Origin: an uncultured Oscillospiraceae bacterium
GTDB taxonomy: Bacteria; Bacillota; Clostridia; Oscillospirales; Oscillospiraceae
Assembly: GCA_947627735.1 (NCBI GenBank)
Contig: CANQXG010000022.1
Location: 1 to 39,562, forward strand
Direction of reading: 5' to 3'
DNA length: 39,562 bases
The translations under genes and the position numbers were made by a program. The notes under the pieces were generated by a model. That model searched no databases. It was not told the DNA's origin and worked only from the letters and a program-made list of their open reading frames with translations. Positions 17,566-26,487 of this stretch are shown here, in pieces; the stretch's first letter is position 1; every line of letters starts with the position of its first letter.

Positions 17566-18315
17566 TCATTTTCCGTTCTCCCGGCGGATGATGTCGGGGA
17601 TCTGGGCCAGGTCCTGGATCAGGTAGTCCGGCCGGATGTGCTCCAGGCCCACGTCCCGGTGGGCCACGGAGGGATTGGCGATCTGGATGGCCAGGCGCCA
17701 GCCGGCGTTGCGCACGCCCCGCACGTCCCGGGAGATGGTGTCGCCCACATAGGCCATCTCCTCCGGGGCCAGGCCCATGATCCGCTCGGCGTTGCGGAAG
17801 GCCTCCGCCGCCGGCTTTCTCACCCCGGTGACGCTGGACAGGAGCACGCATTCCATGTATGTATCCAGCCCGTATTCCATCAAATAGTGGGGCATCACGC
17901 TCCGGCTGGTGACGTTGCTTATCACCCCCAGCCGCAGGCCCATGTCCCGCAGCGCGTCCATGGTCTGGCGCAGGTGGGGCCGGCGCATGCACCGGGTCCG
18001 CTCGTAGTCATACAGGAAGCTCAGTTCCTCCGCCATGGGCGCCAGGGTCTCCGGCGCCAGGCCGTAGCCCTTCAGATAGAACCGGCTCCACATCTCCTCC
18101 TGGGGCAGCTCCCGAAGGTTTTCCTCGGACCAGTGCTTGTATTCCTCCCCGTTGACGTTCAGCTCCCCCGCCAGCGCCTCCGGCGTGGTGTCCAGCCGGA
18201 TGCCGTAATCGGCCAGCCGGTCCATCAGCCGCCTGGCGAACCACTCCGCCTGGCCCGGCGGCGAGAAGGAGGTGTGGAGCGTGCCGCCCATGTCGAACAG
18301 TACCGCACGGATCAT
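17566..18315 (-). CDS. HAD-superfamily hydrolase 4 (subfamily IA), first gene of operon
   Basis: 249 residues from MIRAVLFDMGGTL (nucleophile D8, Gly at +2). Motif II is VISNV, motif III RKPAAE, motif IV VGDTISRD. The cap has YKHWS and EEMWSRFYL. It resembles HAD 5 (19779-20531), on the other side of the regulator gene, more than it does HAD 1-3: both start FDMGGTL, have VGDTxSRD, and lack the LDxFPP ending. The start was chosen by AAAGGACGG at good spacing; longer in-frame starts at 18336 and 18360 lie within the leader. Expression probably falls under the LacI-type regulator, whose candidate operator is about 45 bases upstream. Confidence 0.87.
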   Translation of the reverse strand: MIRAVLFDMGGTLHTSFSPPGQAEWFARRLMDRLADYGIRLDTTPEALAGELNVNGEEYKHWSEENLRELPQEEMWSRFYLKGYGLAPETLAPMAEELSFLYDYERTRCMRRPHLRQTMDALRDMGLRLGVISNVTSRSVMPHYLMEYGLDTYMECVLLSSVTGVRKPAAEAFRNAERIMGLAPEEMAYVGDTISRDVRGVRNAGWRLAIQIANPSVAHRDVGLEHIRPDYLIQDLAQIPDIIRRENGK

Positions 18316-18357
18316 AATTTGCACCGTCCTTTCCATCCCGTCCTGTTTTGAATATCT

Positions 18358-18367
18358 CAAACGTTTG
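18358..18367. promoter_or_regulatory. Candidate LacI-family operator CAAACGTTTG
   Basis: Perfect 10-bp palindrome with a central CpG, the usual build of LacI/GalR-family operators. It lies at about +14 to +23 relative to the inferred start of the HAD operon transcript and about 320 bases from the divergent lacI-type gene. A repressor bound there would block early elongation. Confidence 0.6.
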
Positions 18368-18386
18368 CGTATTATTTTCGTTCTTG

Positions 18387-18415
18387 ATTGTACACTTTCC
18401 CCCGCCGTTTGTCAA
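18387..18415 (-). promoter_or_regulatory. Near-consensus sigma-A promoter of the HAD operon
   Basis: On the minus strand TTGACA (18410-18415) and TACAAT (18387-18392) are separated by exactly 17 bases; eleven of twelve bases match consensus. Start of transcription is expected near 18380. A promoter this strong without control would be constitutive, which fits a need for the repressor site just downstream. Confidence 0.85.
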
Positions 18416-18602
18416 TAGATAGAACCACATTTTCTTCCCCATTCCGCCGCGCCGGCCGGAGGGGGCGTTTTTCCCTGATTTTCCCGGCCTGACAGGGATG
18501 TGCCCCGCCTCTCATGCGGCCCTCCGCAGGGCCGTACGGCCCCGCTCCGGCGGGCGCGCAAAGCCCTTCCAGCGCAAAGTTCCCGCAAATTGCAAAAAAT
18601 TC

Positions 18603-18631
18603 TTGCATTTCTCAAAGAAAAGAATTACAAT
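18603..18631 (+). promoter_or_regulatory. Sigma-A promoter of the LacI-type regulator gene
   Basis: TTGCAT (18603-18608) and TACAAT (18626-18631) with 17 bases between, pointing at the ATG at 18680. Upstream, 18421-18600 is GC-rich and holds no convincing gene; it includes a perfect 14-bp palindrome (GGGCCGTACGGCCC, 18529-18542) of unknown meaning. Confidence 0.6.
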
Positions 18632-18679
18632 GGAACAGCGAAAATACTTGTACTTCATTTCCGCCCGGAGGGACCGCGC

Positions 18680-19696
18680 ATGAAAAATGTGACCATCAAA
18701 GATATCGCCAAGGCGGCCAACGTCTCCTACTCCACCGTCTCCCGGGCTCTGTCCGGCAGCCCGGAGATCAGCGCCGAGACCCGCAAGCGCATCTTGCAGC
18801 TGTGCAAGGAGATGAACTACACCGCCAACACTGTGGCCCGGGCCATGGTGATGAAGAGCACGAAGCTGCTGGGGCTGATCCTGACGGACGTGAACAACCC
18901 CTTCATGTCGGAACTGGCCTACCACATCGACCGGCAGGCCCGGGCGAGGGGGTACAACATCGTGCTGTGCAACTCCTCCCGGAACATCGACCAGGAGCGG
19001 GAGCTGTTCGAGCTGATGATCGGCCGGCAGGTGGACGGGGTGATGATCTTCCCCGCCGGGCCGGAGAGCCACGAGTCCCTGCGGCCCTATCTGAGCCGCA
19101 TCCCCACGGTGTTCATCGGCGAGAACCTGCGGGAGGTGCCGGAGAGCTACGTTTCCGTGGACAACTACCGGGGCGCCTACATCGGCGTGGAGTACCTCTA
19201 TAATCTGGGCCATCGGGACATCCTCTACTTCGGCCGCCGCCGGGGCAGCACCACCCACCAGCTGCGGGCGGAGGGCTACGCCGCCGCCTGCAAGGACCTG
19301 GACCTGGTCCCCCGGTACTGCAACAACGCCTTCCCCGCCACGTCCATCAAGTACGGCTACCAGCTGGCGAAGCAGCTGTTCGCCCAGGAGAAGAACTACA
19401 CCGCCATCTTCGCCGCCACCGACACCAATGCCCTGGGCATCATGCAGGCGGCGGAGGAAACGGGCCTGCGCATCCCGGAGGACATCTCCCTGCTGGGCTT
19501 CGACAACATCCGGGACAGCGGCCTGCCCCGCATCAACCTGACCACCGTGGAGCAGCCAAAGAAGATGATGGCCTCCGTGGCGGTGGACAGCCTTCTGGAC
19601 AAGATCCAAAGCGAACTGGCGGGGTACTCCCACCGCATCCTCCTGCCCACCCTCATCGAGCGCAGCTCCTGCGCCCCCCTAGTCCGGGAGGAATAA
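18680..19696 (+). CDS. LacI/GalR-family transcriptional regulator
   Basis: 338 residues. The N-terminal helix-turn-helix (VTIKDIAKAANVSYSTVSRALSG, here residues 4-26 in two parts) and hinge helix (about 48-60) are typical, followed by a periplasmic-binding-protein-like effector domain (about 62-330) with GLILTDVNNPF, the VDGVMIFP segment and the LLGFDN motif near 270. GGAGG lies before the ATG at 18680; in-frame sequence upstream is noncoding leader. Members usually repress sugar catabolic genes until a sugar or sugar phosphate binds. Its position between the HAD operon and the ABC importer makes both likely targets. Effector unknown. Confidence 0.93.
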   Translation: MKNVTIKDIAKAANVSYSTVSRALSGSPEISAETRKRILQLCKEMNYTANTVARAMVMKSTKLLGLILTDVNNPFMSELAYHIDRQARARGYNIVLCNSSRNIDQERELFELMIGRQVDGVMIFPAGPESHESLRPYLSRIPTVFIGENLREVPESYVSVDNYRGAYIGVEYLYNLGHRDILYFGRRRGSTTHQLRAEGYAAACKDLDLVPRYCNNAFPATSIKYGYQLAKQLFAQEKNYTAIFAATDTNALGIMQAAEETGLRIPEDISLLGFDNIRDSGLPRINLTTVEQPKKMMASVAVDSLLDKIQSELAGYSHRILLPTLIERSSCAPLVREE

Positions 19697-19710
19697 GAGG
19701 AAAAAGAGAA

Positions 19711-19760
19711 CAAAGCGCCCCTGCCGTGCCGCTTCTCCCCGGCGCCGCAGGGGCGTTTTG
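19711..19760. terminator. Bidirectional terminator between the regulator and HAD 5
   Basis: CAAAGCGCCCCTGC (19711-19724) pairs with GCAGGGGCGTTTTG (19747-19760) with one mismatch; the loop contains a further small GC stem. A-run on the left and T-run on the right allow use by both converging genes. Confidence 0.8.
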
Positions 19761-19778
19761 CCGCGCTTATGGGTCTTT

Positions 19779-20531
19779 TCAGGCCCCGATCAGGCCCTTC
19801 ACGATGGGATAGACCTGGTAGATGTCCTCCACCGTATAGTCCGGCTCGAACTGCCGGAGCACGCCGGCGTCCTTCTCCTTGGTCAGCTTGGAGCCGATCT
19901 GGATGGCCACGGCGAAGCCGGCCCGCTTGGAGCCGATGATGTCCCTGGACACGGTGTCCCCCACGTACACGCACTGCTCCGGCTCGGACTGGAGCTGGCA
20001 CAGGGCCACCTGGAAGATGTCCGGGCAGGGCTTGCGGATGCCCGTCACGGAGGAGAGGGTCACGTCCTGGAAGTAGTCCCGGATGCCGTACTCCCGCAGG
20101 GTGTCGAACACCTGATACAGCGCCGCGGTGTTGCTGACGATGCCCAGCTTCATCCCCAGGCCCTTCAGTCCGTCCAGCATCTCCGCCACCCGGGGCCGCA
20201 GGGACCGGTGGTAGTGGGTGACCTCCCACATGTGGGCGATCTGCTCGCAGTGGGGCGCCAGCGTATCGCGGGGGAAGTCAAAGTCCGACAGCACATAGTC
20301 GCACCAGATGGATATGGGTTTCAGCTCCACGTCCCGGGCGTCCCGGTACGCGCCGTAGCGCACCCAGCCCTGGCTCACCCGTTCCCGGAGCGCGTCCAGG
20401 TCCACGCCGGGGTCCATGCCCCAGGAGCGGAGCATCTCGTCCAGCCTCCGAACAGCCTCCCGGTCGGACGCCTCGTCCACGAAGATATCCTCCAGCGTGC
20501 CGCCCATATCGAACAGTACAGATGTGATCAT
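19779..20531 (-). CDS. HAD-superfamily hydrolase 5 (subfamily IA), DxGGT variant
   Basis: 250 residues with motif I FDMGGT (D8, Gly at +2), motif II IVSNT, motif III RKPCP and motif IV VGDTVSRD. The helical cap lies at about 20-95. Closest by eye to HAD 4, the first gene of the operon across the regulator, so the pair looks like a duplication flanking the regulator. GGGAGG precedes the ATG. The gene follows a small membrane protein gene by 70 bases on the same strand. Substrate unknown; the missing Asp+2 is shared with all four operon HADs. Confidence 0.87.
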   Translation of the reverse strand: MITSVLFDMGGTLEDIFVDEASDREAVRRLDEMLRSWGMDPGVDLDALRERVSQGWVRYGAYRDARDVELKPISIWCDYVLSDFDFPRDTLAPHCEQIAHMWEVTHYHRSLRPRVAEMLDGLKGLGMKLGIVSNTAALYQVFDTLREYGIRDYFQDVTLSSVTGIRKPCPDIFQVALCQLQSEPEQCVYVGDTVSRDIIGSKRAGFAVAIQIGSKLTKEKDAGVLRQFEPDYTVEDIYQVYPIVKGLIGA

Positions 20532-20601
20532 ATCTCGCCTCCCGCCGCTGCCGCGGCTGCCGGGTCTGACCCGGCTCAGTTTTGGGTGTGGGACGGCGCC
20601 C

Positions 20602-21189
20602 TCAGCGCCGGTCGGTGTATTTTTTCCAGGGCTGATCCTCCTGCTGGGGGATCTGGGGGTGGTGATCCCGGCGGCACAGCAGCCCCGTCACCGCCAGTCC
20701 CGCCGCCAGCGGGATGGCCACGAACCAGCCGAAGAACACCAAAAACGCGCCGGTGGCGCCGCTGCCCCGGAGCATGACCGCCATGGCAATGACCACCGCC
20801 ACCGCGTACAGCGCCAGCCACAGGTAGGTGCCGAAGGCCAGGCGCTTATCCTTGCACAGCCGGTGGATCACCAGGGGGAGCACCAGCGTCAGGGCCGTGG
20901 CCGCCAGGGACTGGACCAGGTTGGCCGCCAATGTGGGCCAGGCCTGCATATGTGGGTGCAGCCCGTCGATCACCAGCCCGTAGATCAGCACGTCCGCCGC
21001 CAGGAACACAAAGCTCAGGCAGAAGGTATAGATGCCGAAGCTGCTCTTCGGCTTGCCGTCCTCGGTGAACAGGAAGGTCCGGAAGAATTTCTTCTCCCGC
21101 TTGGCCCACTTCTCCTGGCGGGCCTGCCGGTCCCGCTCCCGCTCCGCGTCGCGGATCTGCCGGTCGAATCGATCCTCTTGTCTGGCCAC
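20602..21189 (-). CDS. Small membrane protein of unknown function
   Basis: 195 residues from a GTG start (MARQEDRFDRQIRDAER), chosen because GGAGG lies about ten bases before it; the open frame extends upstream into a terminator and is not coding there. The first 45 residues are highly charged and probably coiled coil. Four or so hydrophobic segments follow (about 55-75, 90-110, 120-140, 147-172), then a short charged, Gln-rich tail. No family is recognised. The terminator of the ABC operon lies directly upstream, so it has its own unseen promoter or depends on read-through. Confidence 0.7.
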   Translation of the reverse strand: MARQEDRFDRQIRDAERERDRQARQEKWAKREKKFFRTFLFTEDGKPKSSFGIYTFCLSFVFLAADVLIYGLVIDGLHPHMQAWPTLAANLVQSLAATALTLVLPLVIHRLCKDKRLAFGTYLWLALYAVAVVIAMAVMLRGSGATGAFLVFFGWFVAIPLAAGLAVTGLLCRRDHHPQIPQQEDQPWKKYTDRR

Positions 21190-21216
21190 GATGGGACCAC
21201 CTCCCCGCGCCGCGGC

Positions 21217-21261
21217 AAAAAAAGCCCCGCGCGGCAGGCGGCTTCGGTCTGCCGCGCGGGG
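21217..21261 (-). terminator. Rho-independent terminator of the ABC importer operon
   Basis: A perfect 13-bp GC-rich stem (21225-21237 with 21249-21261) and an 11-base loop are followed on the minus strand by CTTTTTTT. It starts about 33 bases after the stop codon of the lipoprotein gene. Confidence 0.92.
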
Positions 21262-21293
21262 TCCGTTCAAAACTGTTCTACTGCTTGCTCAGA

Positions 21294-22673
21294 TCAGCCG
21301 TTCAGGGCCATATCCAGCCACTGGATCCACATATCCTGGGCATCCAGGAAGGTGTTGTAGATAGCGCCCAGATCGGAGTCGATGGCGCCGGTCTCCTTCA
21401 GAGGAACGGGGTTGTCCTCGTCCTCGATGTCGTCGCGGACCACCCAGTTGCCGGTCTTCTGGAAGGGCTTCAGACCGCCGGAGGCGCCGTCAGCGTCGCC
21501 GGTCAGCCAGCGGATGAACAGGCGGGCGGCCGCGGGGTGCGGGCAGCCCTCCACCACGTACAGGCACTCATAGTTCTGCAGACCGGTATAGGGCTCCAGG
21601 TTGGTCAGCCAGCCGATGTTGTAGCCGGACTCCTCCCGGTTCTCGATCTTGCCGGCGGAGGCCAGGGCCAGGGTGGGGCCGTTCTCGGAGTTGTGCACGG
21701 CCAGGACCAGCTCGTCGCCGTCGCCGATGAAGGTCATGGTCTTGGCCAGCTGGGTGAAGCGCCACAGGTACTCCACGCCGGCGTTGTTCTCATACTGGCT
21801 GAAGTCGAACTCCCAGCTGCCGTCGGTGGGGTAGGTGTACTCCAGAGGCTCGCCGTACAGATCCTCATAGGCCTGCTCCATCTGGTCGGCGTTGTTGATG
21901 AAGCTGGTGAACAGGGACATATAAGCGGTCTCCTGGGCGACCTCCTTGGTGAACAGCTTCCACTTGGGAGTGCCGTCGTCATTGGTCTCGATGATCTGCC
22001 ACCAGTTGGTGATGGGCTGGCCGTCGGGATACTCCTCGGTGTTGTAGTACCAGAAGCTCTGGGAGGTGTACAGAGGATAGCCGAAGCGCAGGGCGGTCTC
22101 GTCGATGTGCTCGCAGATGTCCTTGGGATAGAAAGCGGTGCAGTAGCCGCCCTCATAGAAGCCGAAGAACACGTCGCCGTTGACGTCCTTGGCCTGCATC
22201 ACGTCGCCCACCACGTTGCCGGCGTCCACCTCCAGGCGGCACTTCTCGATGACCTCGTCGTTGTCCAGGTCCTGGATCTCCAGATCCAGCCCCGGGAACT
22301 GCTCCTCGAAGTCCTCCTCCACCTTCAGCATCTTGGAGGAAGTGGCGTAGATGCGGATGGGCTGGCCGTCGGCCTCGTCCAGGGCCGCCTGGTACAGCTC
22401 GTCGGTGGTCATCTCGCTCCACTCGTCATAGACGGGGCCGTAGTACGCGGAGTCCTCCACGGACGGGCCGGCGGCCTCGGGTTCAGCCTCGGGTTCCGCT
22501 TCAGGCTCGGTCTCGGGTTCGGCTTCAGGCTCGGCAGCGGACTCGCCGCCCTCCGCCTTGAGTCCGCCGCCCTCTTCGACTGCGGGTTCACTGCTGCTGC
22601 CGCCGCCGCAGGCGGCCAGGCTCAGCACCATCGCCAGCGCCAGAAGAAGGGCCAGGATCTTGCTCATTTTCAT
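21294..22673 (-). CDS. ABC importer substrate-binding lipoprotein
   Basis: 459 residues. A signal peptide ends in the lipobox LAAC with C22, so the protein is a membrane-anchored lipoprotein. A low-complexity linker of Glu-Pro-Glu-Ala units (about 47-68) separates the anchor from the binding domain. The remaining 380 or so residues look like a family-1-type extracellular solute-binding protein and work with the double-permease importer, as in the Fe(III), phosphonate and polyamine-like group. The substrate cannot be read. AAGGAG lies ten bases before the ATG. It is the last gene of the operon, 114 bases after the ATPase, with a GC hairpin (22753-22770) between. Confidence 0.88.
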   Translation of the reverse strand: MKMSKILALLLALAMVLSLAACGGGSSSEPAVEEGGGLKAEGGESAAEPEAEPETEPEAEPEAEPEAAGPSVEDSAYYGPVYDEWSEMTTDELYQAALDEADGQPIRIYATSSKMLKVEEDFEEQFPGLDLEIQDLDNDEVIEKCRLEVDAGNVVGDVMQAKDVNGDVFFGFYEGGYCTAFYPKDICEHIDETALRFGYPLYTSQSFWYYNTEEYPDGQPITNWWQIIETNDDGTPKWKLFTKEVAQETAYMSLFTSFINNADQMEQAYEDLYGEPLEYTYPTDGSWEFDFSQYENNAGVEYLWRFTQLAKTMTFIGDGDELVLAVHNSENGPTLALASAGKIENREESGYNIGWLTNLEPYTGLQNYECLYVVEGCPHPAAARLFIRWLTGDADGASGGLKPFQKTGNWVVRDDIEDEDNPVPLKETGAIDSDLGAIYNTFLDAQDMWIQWLDMALNG

Positions 22674-22752
22674 GGGTTCAGTTCTCCTTTCATATTGTCG
22701 CGTTGGTTTTTTGACTGTTTCGGTTGCTCACATTGGTCGCGTCTTATTCCCT

Positions 22753-22770
22753 CGCCGCGCTCGCGCGGCG
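22753..22770. promoter_or_regulatory. Intercistronic stem-loop between the ATPase and lipoprotein genes
   Basis: CGCCGCGC and GCGCGGCG form a perfect 8-base inverted repeat around TC. No T-run follows on the minus strand. Such hairpins in binding-protein operons often protect the downstream mRNA, allowing more binding protein than permease. The role is inferred. Confidence 0.45.
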
Positions 22771-22787
22771 TCAGAACCGATCCGCCG

Positions 22788-23912
<1,125 letters not shown>

Positions 23913-23951
23913 TGTATTATAAACCTTCCCTTTCTCTGAATCAACCTTCGC

Positions 23952-25772
23952 TCACCACGCCTTGCCTATATCCGCGCCGAACTTGTTGGCGATGATATAA
24001 CACACCAGAATGAACAGCAGCACGCACACCGAGATGGCGTCGGCCATCTGGTTGTAGCCCTCCTGGGAGTAGGTGAAGGCCAGGTAGCTCATGGTCTGGG
24101 TGCGCTTATCCATCATAATGATGATCAGGTCCAGCTCCTTGGCGATGCTGATGAAGGTCAGCATGAACCCGGAGATGAAGCCGTTTTTCGCCAGTGGCAG
24201 GACGATCTTCGCCATCCGCTGCCAGAAGTTGGCGCCGTTGATGTCCGCCGCCTCCTCCAGCTCCGTGGAGATCTGCATCATGTTGGAGGTGCCGGAGCGG
24301 CTGGCGAAGGGGAAGTGCTTGACCACGCTTGTCAGCACGATCAGCCCGAAGGTGCCGTACAGCGACGGGATCAGCCCGCCCAGCCGGGGCCGGTTGAACA
24401 TGGCCACGTACATGGCCGAGAAGGCCACGCCGCTCATCAGATAGGGGATGAACACCAGCTGCTCGGTGGCGGAGCCGTACCACTTGCCGCGGCCGCGGGT
24501 GGAGATATAGCCCAAAAACTGGCCGCACAGGGCGGTGAGGATGGAGCCGATGAAGGTCAGCCGGACGGTGTTGTAGATGGCCCGGGTGAACTCGGGGTTG
24601 CGGAAGATGCCGGGATAGTTGATGTACCGCTGGGCCTCGTCCACGGTGCCGATCCAGTTGTACAGCGTCAGGTTGTTCAGCCCGTAGCCGTTGCCGGTGG
24701 TGATCTGGAAGGTCTCCATGACCAGCACGAACATGGGCGCCACCATGGCGAAGAACAGGAACACCACCAGGAAGATCATCAGCGGGGTCTTGGCCTTGCC
24801 CAGCTTCATCTCCGTGGACCGGCCGCCCTTGCCGCCGATGGTGGCGTAGCTCTTGCGCACGCCGACGACCTTCTGGTTGGAGAAGATGATAAGCGCCGCC
24901 AGGGCGATCAGCACCAGACTCATGGCGTAGCCCACCGCCTGGGGAGAGCCGTTGATGAAGGTCTTCATCTTGGTGGCCAGGGTGAAGTAGCCGATCCGGT
25001 TGCCCAGGTTGGCCGCCACGCCATAGGTGCCGATGGACTTGGACAGGGTCATGATGATGGAGCTGAGCACGCTGGGCAGCACCAGGGGGATGGTGATGGA
25101 CTTGAGGATCTGGAGCTTATTGGCGCCGCAGATCTCGCCCATCTCCTCCAGCTCCGAGTTGATGCTCCGCAGGGCGGAGGATACATTTATGTAAGAGAAC
25201 GCGTAGTAGTGCAGGCTCATGCACAGCACGATGGCCACCGGCCCGTAGGCCAGCCAGTCCGGGATCGGTATGCCCAGGCCGGCCAAAAAGCCCAGCGAGC
25301 CGGATGTGGCGTTGCGGAACACCGCCAGCCAGCTCAGGGCCTTGCACCAGGACGGGACCATGTAGGGGATGACCACCAGCATGCCCAGCAGCTTCTTGCC
25401 GGGGATGTCGGTGCGCACGATCAGCCAGCCCAGCACCGAACCCAGGGGCACGCTCACCAGCACCGTGAAAAAGCCCACCACCAGAGAGTTCTTCAGCGGG
25501 CCCCACAGGGTGGCGCCGGCCATGCCGCTGGTGAGGATGTATTTCCAATAGTACAGGGTGAAATCTCCCACCTCTGCCCCACGGATACGGCGCAGCTCGC
25601 TCTTGGCCACGGTGAACGTGGTGGCGATCATCTGCAGCAAGGGGATGACGATCAGGCAGAACAGGACCACCAGGCTGATGGCCACGATCATATTGAACGG
25701 GTTCTTCACCACGTTCAGGATCTGGTTCTTCAGCCGGATGGGGTTGAACGGCCTGTGCTGTTTCCTTTTCAC
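23952..25772 (-). CDS. ABC importer permease, two permease domains fused
   Basis: 606 residues with two binding-protein-dependent permease domains in tandem, each with about six membrane segments. The ATPase-contact EAA loops are visible twice: EEMGEICGANKLQIL (about 209-223) and EEAADINGANFWQRM in the second half. This FbpB-like layout is typical of Fe(III)- and 2-aminoethylphosphonate-type importers, but also of other substrates. The start is GTG with AGGAG nine bases upstream. First gene of the operon, reading permease, ATPase, binding protein; a strong promoter lies about 100 bases upstream. Confidence 0.92.
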   Translation of the reverse strand: MKRKQHRPFNPIRLKNQILNVVKNPFNMIVAISLVVLFCLIVIPLLQMIATTFTVAKSELRRIRGAEVGDFTLYYWKYILTSGMAGATLWGPLKNSLVVGFFTVLVSVPLGSVLGWLIVRTDIPGKKLLGMLVVIPYMVPSWCKALSWLAVFRNATSGSLGFLAGLGIPIPDWLAYGPVAIVLCMSLHYYAFSYINVSSALRSINSELEEMGEICGANKLQILKSITIPLVLPSVLSSIIMTLSKSIGTYGVAANLGNRIGYFTLATKMKTFINGSPQAVGYAMSLVLIALAALIIFSNQKVVGVRKSYATIGGKGGRSTEMKLGKAKTPLMIFLVVFLFFAMVAPMFVLVMETFQITTGNGYGLNNLTLYNWIGTVDEAQRYINYPGIFRNPEFTRAIYNTVRLTFIGSILTALCGQFLGYISTRGRGKWYGSATEQLVFIPYLMSGVAFSAMYVAMFNRPRLGGLIPSLYGTFGLIVLTSVVKHFPFASRSGTSNMMQISTELEEAADINGANFWQRMAKIVLPLAKNGFISGFMLTFISIAKELDLIIIMMDKRTQTMSYLAFTYSQEGYNQMADAISVCVLLFILVCYIIANKFGADIGKAW

Positions 25773-25843
25773 ATCGGGACTCTCCTTTCACGCAAGCCAT
25801 AGACGCGCCCCGCCGCTCCATACACGGCGAGGGCCGCGGCATC

Positions 25844-25855
25844 GAACACGTTTCC
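25844..25855. promoter_or_regulatory. Second candidate operator for the LacI-type regulator
   Basis: On the minus strand GGAAACGTGTTC shares AAACGT with the HAD-operon palindrome CAAACGTTTG and has a degenerate second half (four of six pairs match). It lies at about +14 to +25 of the inferred transcript, the same place as the first operator. Weak alone; the matching position is what supports it. Confidence 0.4.
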
Positions 25856-25874
25856 GTTGTCCAATACGCATAAA

Positions 25875-25903
25875 ATTATATCAAGATATAAACTTTTCGT
25901 CAA
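25875..25903 (-). promoter_or_regulatory. Sigma-A promoter of the ABC importer operon
   Basis: On the minus strand TTGACG (25898-25903) and TATAAT (25875-25880) with 17 bases between; eleven of twelve bases match consensus. Transcription start expected near 25868, about 95 bases before the GTG of the permease gene. Confidence 0.85.
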
Positions 25904-26487
25904 TCACTTTGCCCGCAAAAAGCGATTTTCGGCGTTTTTGCCATTTCATACTTTTAAGAATTGTACAATTTAAGGGTCCCACCCTTCGGCAGCGCCGGAA
26001 ATTTCCGAAAACATTTTCGCCATTTTTACGCAAATTTTACAATCTTTGTTCAAATTTCCGTTCTCTCCCCCGCCGTCCGGACTCTGTGCCGCCCTGTCCC
26101 GCGGACGAGGACGGGCCTGTGCGCCGGTCCGGACCGGGAACGGGAAGGGGCAGCCGGGGCCGATTTTTCCGCCCCGATTTTTTTCGGATAAATATCCGGG
26201 AAAAACCGGTGATTTTTTGAGCAAAATATTCTCTGAAAAAATGTTCCCCGCCGCCGGCCCGGACAGCCGGTCCGTAATTCTGCATTTCTGCCATAATTTT
26301 GGCCGTTTTCTTTGGCGAAATCGTAAAAAATGCGGACACCCGCTGAAAAACCGTTGCTTTTTTATAGGGCGCGGTGGTATTTTTATCGTGTATAAAATCG
26401 TCCGTTCCGGCAGGCGCTCCCGTCTGTCGGCTGTGGGGCGCCGTCTGACTTGGCGCAGCGCCCCGGACGCAGGAGGAGGCAGCGCGT
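25904..26487. other. Intergenic control region before iolE, no gene seen
   Basis: About 580 bases, AT-rich in parts, between the divergent ABC and inositol operons. Open frames here have no plausible start context or similarity. It holds a perfect 12-bp palindrome AATTGTACAATT (25959-25970) and a perfect 14-bp palindrome CCGGTCCGGACCGG (26124-26137), both possible operators. No strong promoter for iolE is found: TATAAA at 26391-26396 lacks a -35, and TTGCTT (26354-26359) with TATTTT (26378-26383) is weak. An activator or another sigma factor may be needed. Confidence 0.5.

Noticed and set aside
18591..18607. TGCAA...TTGCA as an autoregulatory site for the LacI-type regulator
   Set aside because: Short arms in an A-rich stretch and no match to the AAACGTTT core; could be chance.
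18500..18679. Upstream extension of the LacI-type regulator
   Set aside because: The helix-turn-helix begins at the ATG at 18680, which has GGAGG; the extension crosses the predicted promoter.
20560..20574. Small hairpin CCGGGT-CTG-ACCCGG as a terminator
   Set aside because: Six-bp stem; TCAGTTTTGGG follows on the plus side where no gene ends. Too weak to call.
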